This document shows positions 1-13,063 of a stretch of DNA of 64,000 nt, piece by piece (position 1 is the first letter of the stretch; every line of letters starts with the position of its first letter). The position numbers and the translations under genes were made by a program. The notes beneath the pieces are model-generated. The model had not been told where the DNA came from. It saw only the letters and a list, made by a program, of their open reading frames with translations, and ran no database searches. The DNA lies in NCBI GenBank assembly GCA_951230915.1, contig OX579639.1:7006001-7070000 (forward strand), read 5' to 3'. The DNA is from Antitrichia curtipendula. Its lineage: Eukaryota; Streptophyta; Bryopsida; Hypnales; Leucodontaceae.

Positions 1-255
1 CTGCGAGTTCCCCAGGGTTTCCAGATTTTGGAACTTTCTGGAACTGCGCTGCAGCAGTTCCGTGCCGTGGCAGAGGAACTGCCACGTCATATAAAAATAA
101 TTTTTTTTTATTCATCTTGTTTTTTTATTTTAAAAATTTTAAGAATTTTTTTTTTTTTCTTAAAAATTTATTATAGTAGCCATTCTTTAACTGCTGGGGG
201 AACAGTGTCGGGAACAGGCCCGAAACGGCCCTCCACACCCCAAAAAAAAATTTAA
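1..255. repeat. Short non-autonomous repeat copy, cut by window start
   Basis: GC-rich ends (gttccccagg near the start, cggccctccacacccc near 227) enclose an A/T-run core. The same layout occurs at 16840-17110: a GTTCC-rich head, a poly-A/T core and a tail resembling ggcccgaaacggccctcc, there with C-to-T differences. I infer two copies of one short repeat family without coding capacity. The left end lies outside the window. Confidence 0.5.
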
Positions 256-328
256 TGTTAGAGTTTCTTAAGAAAGGGTCAGAATTTGACTGCGGGAGTT
301 AAGTGCCCTTAGACTATTTTCACATAAG

Positions 329-395
329 TTGGAAAATAGTGTTAGGGGTAAAAAACAGGGAACAACACTAATTATCACCCAACACTATTTTCCAA
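329..395. repeat. Small perfect inverted repeat (15-bp arms)
   Basis: The sequence ttggaaaatagtgtt at 329-343 is repeated as its exact reverse complement at 381-395, separated by 37 bases. It is probably the core of a degraded foldback element. No target duplication was recognised. Confidence 0.6.
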
Positions 396-1976
396 TTTCA
401 GTGTATTTGTGGGGATGCTCTAAAAACCTAGCCGAGGCTTCTTGCATACATTAAACAGATGCTTGGTCCTTTAAGAATTAAACTCCTTAAACACTACCCT
501 TGTACATTTGAATTTTGCTTTGTTTTCCTCATGTACCTATATATTGTATTTGAATTATATTATGGCTATAAACTCAATTCAAATTTAAAAAAACATATTG
601 CACCTACATTTCTCCACCACAAAATGCAACCCCCTTCATTACTGGCACCACTTTAAAACAATTCTTCACTTTTGGTGCTCAAAAACTACCCTTTTTCCGT
701 CAGTTTTTTTCATTTCTATTAAAAAAAGGAATAAAACCATGAATCTAAGATGAAAAAGTGCTATGATTACCTTACTCGTTTAAGAGATTGATGAATGTAG
801 AAATGTATTACTTCATCCAAATATAACTGATCGCCATCTTCACACTTTCCCGAAAATGAAAAAGCCCTGGAACAAAGACAAAGACCGCATTGACCCATTG
901 GGAACTCCCTTAGGAGCGAGGGGAACATGAACCTGCTCTTGGGAACAGAGCATGAGCCTTGAGGCCCACAAGCTTCCAAGTCAGGCTTGCCTCCCTCCCT
1001 CCACCTCCTCGCCGCTAATCCATTGCAACTTCGTCTCATAAATTTGTAATTGGGTCTGCCGCATTTTTTACCCGCAGTGTCCAATTCTCACCTGCAGTTC
1101 TTTTTGGTGCATTCCGAAACTGTTGTTGCACAAGAACAATAAGTTACCAGTACATACAAGATTGTTGGAGAAGAAAGAACTCTACGTCGGTGTGTATTGG
1201 AACGCCTTTCAGTCCTGGAACTCTTGAACTTCTTTCATTCGGTATTTAGTCCCGAGTTTTTCCTTCAGAAGAATTTTGTTTCCTTTTTTATTCGGACTGT
1301 GTAGGAATTTGTTGCTCTGTTTCCTTTCCGTGCTTGAGAAAAATCAATCTCTTGGTCACACCCTTGGTGCCAATTTGATCACCTCTTAGATAGTCTTTCG
1401 CAATTCTTGAGCATCCTTGTGAGATGAAATATCTCAGAAGAATGAGGGAGAGGATGGTGGAACAATCAAAATGTCTAGAAGAGAATGGAATGAATTAGAA
1501 CTTTTAAGTTGGAGCTGGAAACATACGTCTTTCACGCAGAAAGATGTCTGTGTGCATGATTGTGGTGTACAAGATTGTTGGAGAGAATAATGGAGAAGAT
1601 GGTGGAACCATTTCATGGCTAGGAGTGAATGGAGAAGCGTAGAATGTCCATTTTATTCTGATTGCGTTTTTTAATTGCATTCTACATTCTTTTTCAATTC
1701 TGTTTACAATTCTGTGAGTATGTTGCAAAACAATAAAAGTATTACCGAACTAGAAATCAGTAACTGGTTGTATTCCATTTTCTGGTAACCCTTTTTGTAG
1801 GAGCCAAAATAAGATATCTTTGTGCGCAATAAATGTATTCTTTTAAGATTGGACTACAGGCCGAAGTATGTCATGAGTTCATAGATAGTCAATTGATTCA
1901 CAAGAGACTATCACACTACTCACAACTCTTTTTTTTTGGGGGGGGGGGCGATAGGAACTGAGAAACTTTGACAAGT
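396..1976. other. Gene-free 5' flank of the DUF1350 gene
   Basis: No convincing gene is visible. There is a local imperfect duplication (gaggatggtggaac near 1448 and gaagatggtggaac near 1592). A run of nine T followed by eleven G lies at 1929-1948, just upstream of the start codon. The promoter and 5' UTR of the DUF1350 gene should lie here, but no TATA box can be assigned with confidence. Confidence 0.5.
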
Positions 1977-4900
1977 ATGTCCCATGCGGTGGGCTTCCGG
2001 CTCTTGCCTCAGACATCATCACGTACAGTGACCCTCGGACAGGAGTGTTCACCAATCAAACTTGCGCACAGGAACTGTGTTGTGACAAAGCAGCAAGCAG
2101 GGAAGAGAGGAGCTTTTAAGGTGCGAGGTTTAGGGTTTAGGGCATGTGGAAGGTCAAGAAGGTCTGTGGTGACGAATGTGGCAGCTCCGGACCAAATGCG
2201 AGGGACTACTAGTACACCGCCGTTTGAGCGCATCAGCGAGTGTCTGGTGTACCCTTCGTTGGACCCTAGTGGAAGGACCAAAGGGTTGATTCATTTCCTG
2301 GGAGGCGCGTTTATTGGGGCTGCTCCCGACGTGATTTACAAGTACCACACCTTCACCATGCCATGTCCAACTTTTTTTCTTGTATATGATAATCTATAAG
2401 GTACTTAGAGTCTCTATTTTCAACCTTGGAATCTTGACCAATGTGTAAATTATTCGATATTACTTGTTCTACTATGGTATTAAGAATCTATCAGGAAGAT
2501 TATTGTATAGTATTATGTTTTATATCTATACCTGCATTGTTCAATATACATTAAATTATAGCAGAGGACAGTATTAAGACTATCCTCAACTAATAGCAGT
2601 GGATAGTATTAGGAATCTTAACCAATGTGTAGGCAATACGTAGGAGTGTGCTCTCATTGGGAGATCACTCGATAGAGCTCACTGAAGTGCTCACTTTGGG
2701 TAGTTTGAGAGCCAAACTCTCTTTAAGTCAAATTTATCTCACTCAATGTATGATGATTTCTTATGTGATCGTTCAATTTAGGAGGTTGTAGGCAATCCAC
2801 TATTGAAGCGACAGTTCCCCACTTCCATTTCGAATTTCGGTAGCTAGAGACATTTAGCCAAGTCATGCTTATACCCAACTTGCTAATTGAAGGTTATTTT
2901 GAGTGTATTGGAAGAGATGAGTTGCTGTTGGTGACAGAGGCTTAGGTTAGAAGCCAGGATAGTGGTTTTAATATCCTCTTCTTTAGTATGTGAATGACAG
3001 AATCTCTGTCTGGTTTGGACGTTTCGAGGTTAGTAAGACTGGTCATGTTCTGTGCATGTAATTTTGCAATATTTTTTATTAGTCTAAGTATTTAGTTACA
3101 TTTTAGGGCATCCGGTTGATGTATGTTGTTGTGTGTTTGGTGTGCATCGGCAAGCAGTGTTTTGATAGAGCTACTGGCGAAGGAGGGTTTTTTGATAGTG
3201 GCAACGCCATATCGTTTGAGTTTTGATCATACTGTTTCGGCTCAGGGCATTCACACCCGTTTCACTAGCTGCCTGGATTATCTGTCGACCTCAGGGTTTG
3301 GGGACCTCTCTGCAGAAGAATTCTCATCGCTTCCTGTGTACAGTGTTGGTCACAGGTATAATAATGCGCCTCCTTTTTTAGATGCTTAAGAGTCTGATGA
3401 AATCTAGAGTGCCAGTAGTCTATAATACTTGGATATTTTTAGCTAGCATAGTTTTTTTCTGTTCTTACGAAGAAATAACTTACCTCGCTCTTATGCACTC
3501 TGTGAGTTGTAGCCTGGGAGCTTTAATGCAGGTGCTCATTGGAAGCACTTGCTCAGGAAGACTGCCTCAGGTACCAAGCACAGTACTTTCGGCATTCATT
3601 TTCAGTATGCATGAAATGTTATTTTGAAAGGTCCAATCGTTCCTTAACTGCGCAAAAGATTTCCTTAGATTCGGTTGGTTGTTTAAAAAAGAATTGCCCG
3701 TGCATATCTTTTGTGAATGCTGAAGGGTATCTGTGATGCATAACGTTCTGCATAACCTTGTTAAGTGTTGAGCCACTTCTAAAAAAGAAAATTATGTGTT
3801 GGTCAGGCGAATGCAATTATTTCATTTAATAACAAGCCTGCTGCAGATGCGGTACCCTTCTTTGGGCAGGTGAGCCGCTTAATCGGTATTTGTGAATGCT
3901 GTTTGTGAATCCTTTTTTTACCGTGGAGCTTTACTAATATGAAGTTTAAGTTATTATTCAAGTTATTATTCAAGTATTACTATCTTCGACTGCAGATGGG
4001 CCCAACTATGGCGCAGGTTGCACCTTTGGTGGAGTCTTCTCCGGTCACTGAATTTGCCCGAGCTTTTAGCTGTAAGTTCTTGCCTAGCTTATGTTGGTTG
4101 GTAATCCTGAAGCTTTTAAAATAGCTGGCAAGATTTTCTCTCGATGTAAAGCTCTCTTATCCACATCGTCAGTACATCTTATTGATGTTAATGAGGCGGA
4201 TCTAATGTTGTGTTTTCAGCAGAGGCGATTAGAGCAGTTTTGGATTTAGGGCTTCCCCTTTCACCCGCTGTTGGTGATAACTTGCAGTCTGTCCGACAGT
4301 TTCTAGACCAGATTCCTGCTGTTTTCGACCAGGTTGCCTTTCTGTTCCTATCTTTCCATTTGCACTTCGCTCTTTTTCTGGTTGATGCTCCAGTAAACCT
4401 GGTCTATGTTTGATATTTCTGCACCTATTTTTCTGTTTCATTGAATTAGGTACTAATGTCCTATAACATTCTTAAGGAGCTACCTGAAGACTCTGAAATC
4501 AATGAACAGTTAGCCTAGGAATAGAATCCAGATTCTTTTGTGCACAATCTACTTGTATTCAATTGATGTCAAAGTGCTGACTTTGCTCTTTCTCAAACCA
4601 ACAGATGTCACAGGGAGTATCTGAGTTCACTCCGACGCCCTCACAGAACCGTGCAACTGCATCTCTTGCATATGCTGTACCCAATAACCTTCTGGTATGC
4701 TCAAATGAAACAAGCTAATTGTGATGACAACACTATATGATCTTCATTTTTCCTTGTTCCATAGAGAAAGTACGGGAATCATATACCTCACACTTGTTTT
4801 CACAGGTGAAGTTCACCCAAGACGCTATTGATGAAACAGATACATTGGAAGAACTCTTGAGGGGTCGCACTGAAGCATTAGGGGGAAAGTTGAACAAAGT

Positions 4901-5633
4901 TGTACTTAATGGGAATCACCTTACCCCAATTGCTCCTGTAAGTGGCCCGACTTTCGTACATCGTCTCTTTTTTTCGTGCGTTCATTTTCTTTACCTGATC
5001 TGAACTCTAAACGATAACAAAGTAATATTAAACTCTGTCAGGAACTTTCAGAAAACATCACTAAGAGAATATTCTTCACGATTCTGAAGTAGGTGACGAT
5101 GTTCATACAAAGGCCCATATCATAGTGTGGTCTTTGTATAATCATTGTGACCATAGGGTGACAGAACTTTACCCAAACCAACCTTCTATTGAAAATTAAG
5201 CCTCTAATTTTTCTAAATCCTTTTCTATTCAATCAAACATCTTGTCTTGGCTATCACTACAGTTGTGTGATTCTTAAATGTTGCTTTCAGACTCAACTCT
5301 CCTCTTTATCTGTTTCGAGTTGATGCCTGATAAGAGTGTCCGAATTTGTTCAAATTCTTAGTATTTGGTTCTGCATTAGGCGTTTGTTTGTGTGAATTTC
5401 TTAGTATTGGCAGGACACCAAGCACAATCCAAGAACACGCACATAGCTTGAATTTGTAAACTTGATACAAGTGAATAACAGAGTAACTGTGCTTCCTTGT
5501 GTAGGATGTCAAATGGCAACCAGGTCGAGAATACAGTCCAGCCGATGCTGTTGCCCAAGTGCTTAGAAATGCGGCTTTGGCGGACTTGCGAGGTCTATCC
5601 AGAAAGATTGCGGATTGGTTTACCTCTCTGTAG
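1977..5633 (+). CDS. Plastid-type DUF1350 alpha/beta-hydrolase-like protein, nine exons
   Basis: Nine exons with GT-AG junctions and a continuous frame: 1977-2341, 3158-3355, 3513-3570, 3807-3869, 3997-4071, 4220-4332, 4605-4694, 4806-4937 and 5505-5633 (TAG stop). The product resembles the DUF1350 family of plants and cyanobacteria. Recognisable blocks include GLIHFLGGAFIGAAPDV, LLAKEGFLIVATPYRLSFDH, a GHSLGAL nucleophile-elbow motif formed across the exon 2/3 junction, ISFNNKPAADAVPFF and GVSEFTPTP. The first ~70 residues are rich in Ser, Arg and Lys with few acids, as expected of a chloroplast transit peptide. ATG 1977 is the first ATG in this frame. The biochemical reaction of the family is not established, so only a plastid-located hydrolase fold is inferred. 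The exons show no damage, so this is probably a working host gene. Confidence 0.93.
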
Positions 5634-8600
5634 TCTACGAGGCAGTCTCCGTCTTTCTACTGCGAATAAGGCAATTTTTCTCATCTCCTGATTTTGCAAG
5701 TCGATGGAAGCTCCATTCTTAGCTCTACTGAAGTTTATCATCACACTGAAACGCTTTGTAGTATGCCGGGTCTGTGAAGCGACGATTGCTGTGAAAATCA
5801 AAACTATTGTAGATTCAAAGCTTCCACGTGTCTTACATTTATTAACGAATGGGAAGTCCTTGACCTTCCTTAATCCACTGAATTTGTCAGAGGATATGTA
5901 AACCTACTATCAACAACTCATCTTTTCATATACTTTTGATTGGACTTATTCACACAAGTGGTGTAAGTATGACTTGGCTAATTGTCGTTGGCCATTCATC
6001 TTTGAATGGAATTGGGGTTGTCTCCCATTACTCCCACGCATCTTTGAATTGCTACAACCTCCTACTTTGAAATTGTATGAGGATTCTACGTGTAATAGAG
6101 TTATTCTTTAATTCAAAGTAGTACAAATCTAAAAATCTCTTGTCACCCCCTCCTTTTTCTTTGTTTGACACAAGGTCAAAGGCCTTTTTGTCCTATTTAA
6201 AGCATTACGTCAAGGACAAAATTTTGATATCAATATATTTGACTCTTGTATTTAGAATAATCTCTCAACAACTCTATGAACAACATTCTTGCACATATAT
6301 TTAAATGGTCCAATGAGCTCTAATAGTATCCTTGACCTTGGAGTTCTCTGAGGTAGCTAGTGCTATGAGCATTCTTTGGCAAGGTGAAATTTTTTGTTTT
6401 TTCTCCACATTTGTTTATGGATATAAAAACATGTCCTATATATTTTGTATCCGTATCCACATCCCAGATCGATGGCTTGAATTAGTGGTGATCTAACGGC
6501 TCTTGTTTTTTAGGGTGGGGGGAGGGCACGACAAGGCTAGAAAAGTCTTTTCAAGTGACTTACACATTGAGAGGCCTAAGAATGTAGGCGTGAATATGAA
6601 TGATATTGGATATTCTCTTTGATTGGTTGATGGATTTTCATAGGTGGATTGGAATGAATGGATGATGGAAGAAATTAAGGCCCTAACTCCTCCAATGTTA
6701 TTTGAACTTCTAACTTTGTATGGTTCTCTTTAAAAAAAATTCAATTTTAATCACATACACAATTGTACAAGTATATTTAAAAATCTTTTGAAAAGAATAC
6801 ACCTACATATCTATATTTAATAAATAATATTTATAAATAATATATATTTTTATCTAGCCAATTGGATAGATGTAGTCACGTTGTCTGAGTATTTTCTTTA
6901 GAATTCTATACAATTATTTAGAAGTAACTAAATACTTTATTCCTACTAGACATGTTTGTTTGTATATAATCCCCAAAGTCTTAGAATGGATATTTTAATC
7001 AAGTGTATTTTAGGGGGATCATTTTGTACGATGTTTATTTGTAAAGGTTTGTACTAGCTATCTAGAAGGGTTTTTTTTAATTATCGCATTAAATGTTCAA
7101 TATAAAAGTTATGTTATTCTATGCAAAAATAATCAACTTTGGGCAGTAATAAAAAAAACTAAGCAAAAAATCATTTATTCACATGTCTACATGAAAAGTT
7201 TTTATTTATTCCACTTTGACTAGTGGTATAAAGTTAAAAAAAAGGTTTTTTGGGGGACAACTAGAACATCTTTCAAGGACTTGAAGAAATAATTATTAGA
7301 ATTTGTCTTTTATCTTAGTTTTTGCAATTTCCAAAAGCATAATATTGTAGCCTTGATTTAGATTGTTTGATAGAGTAATCTAACCATGAGGGTTGACTTG
7401 CTTCAATTTGGTCCATTTTATATCTATTAATAATTTGGTTTATCTTTCTGTCTTGTATCTATTTCTCATTAACAATTTTAAGGAATAAAAATGCTAAGTT
7501 CATTTTTGAAAATATTTTCCTAGATGTTCAATTCAACTATCCTTGATAAAAATTTATACCTCAAAACTCTCTAGTACACATGTTTTTAATTAGGAGGATT
7601 CAAAATTTGAAAATATGCTAATGTATAAATATGCCAAGGGTGGAGGGTTTTTTTCACTTTGAACACTAATATCTCAAAATCTAGATGCCCAAAAATTTGG
7701 AATTTTTCTATACATCTTTATACAATTTCAGTGTTAAATTTGGTGCTTGGATACACTAAAAAAATTATTTTGTTCATCTTAGCTCTTTGTTCTCATCTAA
7801 AAAATGTCAATCTTGGAGTGGTTTTTGGTAGAATATAGTCATGGAACTTAAGAGTTTAATAATTTGAATATGAACGAAATTGCAATTTCTATGGATAAGT
7901 TTACAATTTATTCACTAGAGTATGTATGTATTGTATCCTACTGGTTAAGAGAATTCTATTTCATTATTTCATTATTTAAAATATTCAAAGAAATAAGTGC
8001 AAAGGATATTTTCTAAAAAATGTATTTCATATAATAGTGAAAACATTGATTCTCTAAAGCATAGAGCAACCAAGATAGAAATTTGAGGATATATTGTAAT
8101 GTTTGATATATGATACATTCTTCAGGCTTCTTCATCCACTTTTCAATTAGACTATCTTAACCCTTTAAGGATTAGTGTGTTTTTTACAAAAAAAATATCC
8201 AAAACTGCCACTATCTAGTGCATTGAGCATAATTGAAATATTAAAACATTTTTCAAACTTTCAACCATAAATATTTGTACTAGACTACTTTTCAAATTTT
8301 CTAAAAAAAAATTTAGCCTGTTGGATGACTTGGATCCTGTTGATTGTGAAATTATAATGTTTGAAGTTAGAAGAAAAGAAATTATGGGCCCTACCCAACA
8401 AGGTTAGCATAGTTTGACTCAACTTTCTCAAGAAGTAGGGACTATTAAATTTTAGGAACTTGGACCATTAGGTATTTATTTATGTTAGTTACTTGCATAA
8501 CAATTTTTTAAAGATAATGTAACTGTTTAATATACCCCAATTTCCCAAATCATCTTGCATTGAAAAGATGTCCCTCCCCCAAGCAACTACATGAGCAAGA

Positions 8601-10443
8601 TTTCAATTTTTTCAAAGAACTCATATTATGGAAGAATCAATATTGTAATGATAAACAAAGTTTTCCTTCTCTTAACCCCCAAAGTCCCATTGTCCCCTCA
8701 AAGGAAAAAATGGATTTCGGGCAAGCACCTATGATCTCAATATTTGTTGTATTTTTTAGAATTGTTTTGTAAAAGTAGAAAATACATTAGATTTCCAAAA
8801 ATATAATTTTTATTTCAATTGGAGACCAAGAATAAAAGTTATGGCACAAAAAGTCCTTTTCTTAGTTTGGAGGGCAGAAAAAAACCTTCAAAAAAATTTA
8901 AAGTAAAAAAATTTGAAAATTGTTTTATATAAATTATATTTTTATGTACATGCAAAGATTTGATTTATTTCATTTGGATTTGTTCTGTGAAAGTTATGGA
9001 CAATCTTATTTTTCAAGCAATTAGAGCATCTTCTTGAAAAAATTATTTGTAGGATTCATTTCTAACCTCAATTTTTACTATTAAAAAAGAAAGTTTCACA
9101 AAGTTAAGATCTCTTGCTAGAAAAATCTCACTATTGAGATTAGTATATTTCAATTCCATCTTAGAGCTATTTTACCCCTCAAGGCCCAGGGCCTTTTGGG
9201 GTTTAAAATCATCTTTGCTTTTAAAGTGTTATAGTTCAAAATGTCACTAAGGTATAGAAATCTCAACCATACAATCCTAAAGTGTAAGTGTTGTAGATGA
9301 TGTCAATTAATTTGGAGTCATTTGGCCACATAGATTGCAAGACCATAATGTTTGTGTAGAAAAAGGATGTTGAAATTTTCCTAGCAATACATTTGGAGGT
9401 GAAATTTGATTTCTAAACCTACTTTGATGAAAAAAAGTTTAACTATAAAGTGATTCAAAAGCAAAATACAAACACATTGGTGAAAGAAAATATTAATGAA
9501 TTAACTCATAGTGTCTTCAAAATGGATTTGAAATGTCAAAAAAAGCTAGAAAAGTTGCAAAAAATACAATTGAGGCTGAACCGCCTTTCACTAAAATGCT
9601 TCTCATTCACTCATAACCTATTGGATTGATATGAATTTTAGACACACAAACTAAACTAATATAGGCAACTTTTCCAAAAAAAACTTATCGGAAACCAACA
9701 CTTTATGAAGAAGAAACAAGCCCTCAAAGTTCACTATAATCCATAAATGTTGGGATTTTGAACTTTGAGTTGTCCCAAACATTCAAAACAACTTAGATTG
9801 GCATAAAACTTTTACTACACTAACTAGACTTCAAGGGACATAATCCAATAAATTTTATTGAAAATGAACATTGGATGAAGGAGATACAAATCTCCAAAGT
9901 TGTAGACATCAAATGCAATTTGGCAAACTCAAATTGAACCTTTGAACTTTGATTGGCTTACAAAAATCAGTACATCCATTTAATGCATTGAGTGAAAATT
10001 AGAAAAAATAAAATTTGTTGTTATTTTCAAATACATGTTGCTTTTCTATGCTCCTTTGAGATTGTGTGGAAAAAATTTCAGACCATTTGGCTATATAGAT
10101 TGCAAGATATAAATGTTCAAAGTTAATGGAAAAAAATCAACTTGCTTGACTACTTGTGTAACTACTTCCTGTCTCTATTAGCACTATGTCCTAAGCTACC
10201 TGTAGATTTTTTAGCCCATAACTTTTGACTGAGGCACCCGATTTGGAAAAGAATTATATTTTGGAGAAGCTTAATTTCAAACATATTCATTTTCCGTAAG
10301 AATTTCACTTTCATCTATATGACAATGATTGCACATGAACGTATCGATATCCGAGCTTTCAAAAAGCTCCTCGGGAGCTTAAAATTTTTTTAGGAGTTCA
10401 TCAATCCCAATAAGATCATTTCTTATAGTTTAAGTTATATACT
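5634..10443. other. AT-rich gene-poor stretch
   Basis: Beyond the likely 3' UTR of the DUF1350 gene there is no credible coding sequence. The DNA is AT-rich and carries decayed fragments of a dispersed non-coding repeat, such as the phrase atagattgcaaga near 9331 and again near 10095. Several short CCCTTTAAGG-like boxes are present, for example near 8160. Nothing else was recognised. Confidence 0.6.
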
Positions 10444-12690
10444 TGAGTTAAGTAGGTAACTGATGTGGGACTATTTACCTTAATTATTGCATTTAAGATG
10501 ACCGTATCTTTACAAAAAAGCTACAAGGGGCATATTTCCAATCCCCTATGGTTTTTGTAAATTCATTCATGCAATTTTTCAAGTGGAGCTATCTTAGTAT
10601 CTTATATATAAAATTTAAATGTCCATTTTTTTCGTGTCCCCACTTTTTTTCACAAATTTCCCCTACCCTCTACTACATAATTATGTGTACGTGGTATACA
10701 TTGTGAAACCAACAACAATCAGTTGAATCTAAGTGTCATTGACCAAGTAGCAATTTTTAACCCCTAAAGGCCAATTGTCCATTGAATGAACAATTGAAAA
10801 TCTAAGTACGTTCTTATAAAGCCAATTTTGGTCAAATGTTAATGAAAAATTGATACAAGATTTGAACATGTTATCCCATAGTGAAAATGTAATTTTTTTC
10901 CACCCTAAATTTTTTTGGCAACCCTTGCAACTTGGGCATCTTTGGAGCATCTTTTGCAAAAATTTTCATCAACTATTGATATTTGGCATTTATGTAATTA
11001 ATAAACTATGACATACAATTGTCAAAAAAAATTCAGTTTTCAAATTATACTCTTAGAGAAATCAAATTATTAGCTAAGTTGGGGTGCTTCAAGAAAAAAT
11101 CTTTCTTCTAACCCTGAGTCCTATTATATTGCAATATATGAACTTGTGAAGTCAACAGTTCTTGAAAATTTTGCTACATATTCCAAATGTTTGTCTCTAT
11201 GTTTTTGCCATTTGGATTTCAAGAAGAAAAACAATCTTCATTGCACAAAAAATCATCAAAAAATGATTAGTGTACTACCAATGTACTCAACCTCCTTGTA
11301 TTGTAGGGTGATTTAGAGTAAGCTAAACTCTACATTTGCCTTTGAAATATTTCATGAATAATCTAATAGTCATCATATAATTATAAATTGTCAAAATCCT
11401 CATTTTTGTGTAGACCAACAATTTTATCTTGAGAGGGCTCAAAGTCTACTAACCCTAGTTTGTAAGAATTAAAAAAAGATTCTTACTTCAACCATTATAA
11501 TCTTTCAATCCACGTGCTTAAATGGGTTGAACTTTTCCCACACATTGCCTTAACTAAATAATACACAGTTGAAATTTAAAATAAATAATTAATTAATTTT
11601 AAAATAAAATAACATATATATATAACACAATGTACTGAAAAGACGCGAATGTTTGTTTCCCCCCCCTTCTCCGGAAAAATCAAGAGTCATTGATCTCTCT
11701 CAAGAAAAAATTCCCCCCCTTCTCTAATGATGTTGATTTTTTTTAAAAACATCCACTGTTGATCGGAAACAATCTTAGCCATTGGATACATACATGTATA
11801 CAAATTGCGGATATGGATATAAAATATAGGATATGTATACAAGTTGTGGATACATAATACATGCTACAGGTTACAGATATGTACAAATGGGGGCAAATAG
11901 CCCATATTGAATGGTGGCAAAATTGCCTACTACAAATACAAAAAGGGGGGGTTGACTAGCCAAGTGATTAGTTGGCTAGGTGGTGGGTGGCTGGGCGGGT
12001 GGGTCACTGGGTGACAATATGTACTCTTTTTGGAGAAGCTAATGATGAATGGGGTATTGCTACGTGGACCCCCTTTGAAAATCCACAACATTTTGGTTGG
12101 AAATTGACATTTCTGCACAATGTATTCAAAAGATGCAGTAATTGCTAACCTAATAGGCCGGTTGTATATATATATATATATATATATAAATGCATCAAAA
12201 ATTGGTAGTTTTGGATTTTCCTCTTTCAATACATTCTTTGACCTTTCAGGGGTTAATAACATTGAACCCTTTAGAATCCCTCTTGAAACTATCCCATGAA
12301 CACCTCATTCAATATGAATGTGATTAACATACATAGATTCAAAAATTGGAGTTAAATAGACTATAAATTCTATTTTCATGTTGTACAATTTTTAGTTTGT
12401 TGAATGTACCATAGTAAACCTCTCTATTCATGCAATGCAACAGTTTTGCCACTTTTGGTTGATGTCTTACACTTACACATAATTTTTTTGATATATAGAA
12501 TACTAGTATTGTGGCACAATTTGAGTCAACCACCCTTCATTGTAGATTTTCTTGACTATGTTCATTTTATCATCCATATGAAACTATCCGTGCACATCTA
12601 TACTCATCATATTATGAAAAATTTGCACGACCCCTATCTATCAAGGCTAACTTGTTCATTAATAAATCCTATTACATGATGTTTTTACAT
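10444..12690. repeat. Large dispersed repeat block, copy A
   Basis: This block aligns in the same orientation with 16048-17970. Matched stretches include the text around 10457 (ctatttaccttaattattgc in both), 10690-10810 and 12240-12680, at an estimated 85-90% identity by eye. Copy A has ~600 extra bases around 11560-12200, including a TA run and C-rich runs. Copy B instead has the insertion at 16840-17110. Neither copy has an intact long ORF, so this looks like a non-coding or decayed mobile element or a segmental duplication. Confidence 0.75.
12164..12188. repeat. (TA)n microsatellite
   Basis: An uninterrupted TA dinucleotide run of about 12 units lies inside the extra segment of repeat copy A. 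Confidence 0.9.
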
Positions 12691-13063
12691 AGCCTAATTT
12701 ATATATATATTAGAGTATTTAGCATTTCATAGACTCTACAGTAGCCTTATATATTATATAAAAATTTCACCCTTTGAATTAAATGAACTCTATCTTTTAA
12801 AGCACGTAGTTTTCCAAAAATCAATAGTGATCTCTCAGGTATTTTTCACTTATTCAAATGTAACTCCCCCATTGATTGTCACTATTGTATCAAAGTCTGA
12901 ATACTTATACCACACATTAATATTCTATCCTTGAATACATACCATTCTATACCTTATTTGCATTGGACTCTCAAACCATAATGACTACAATGAGATTGCT
13001 ATTTTCTTACAAGTTCAAATCTTTATTAAAAAATTAAAAAAAAAGACGTTTGTTTCAAGGTGT

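Noticed and set aside
767..1084. 105-residue minus-strand open stretch upstream of DUF1350
   Set aside because: No recognisable domain, no conserved feature, and it does not start or end near any splice or promoter signal. Probably chance.
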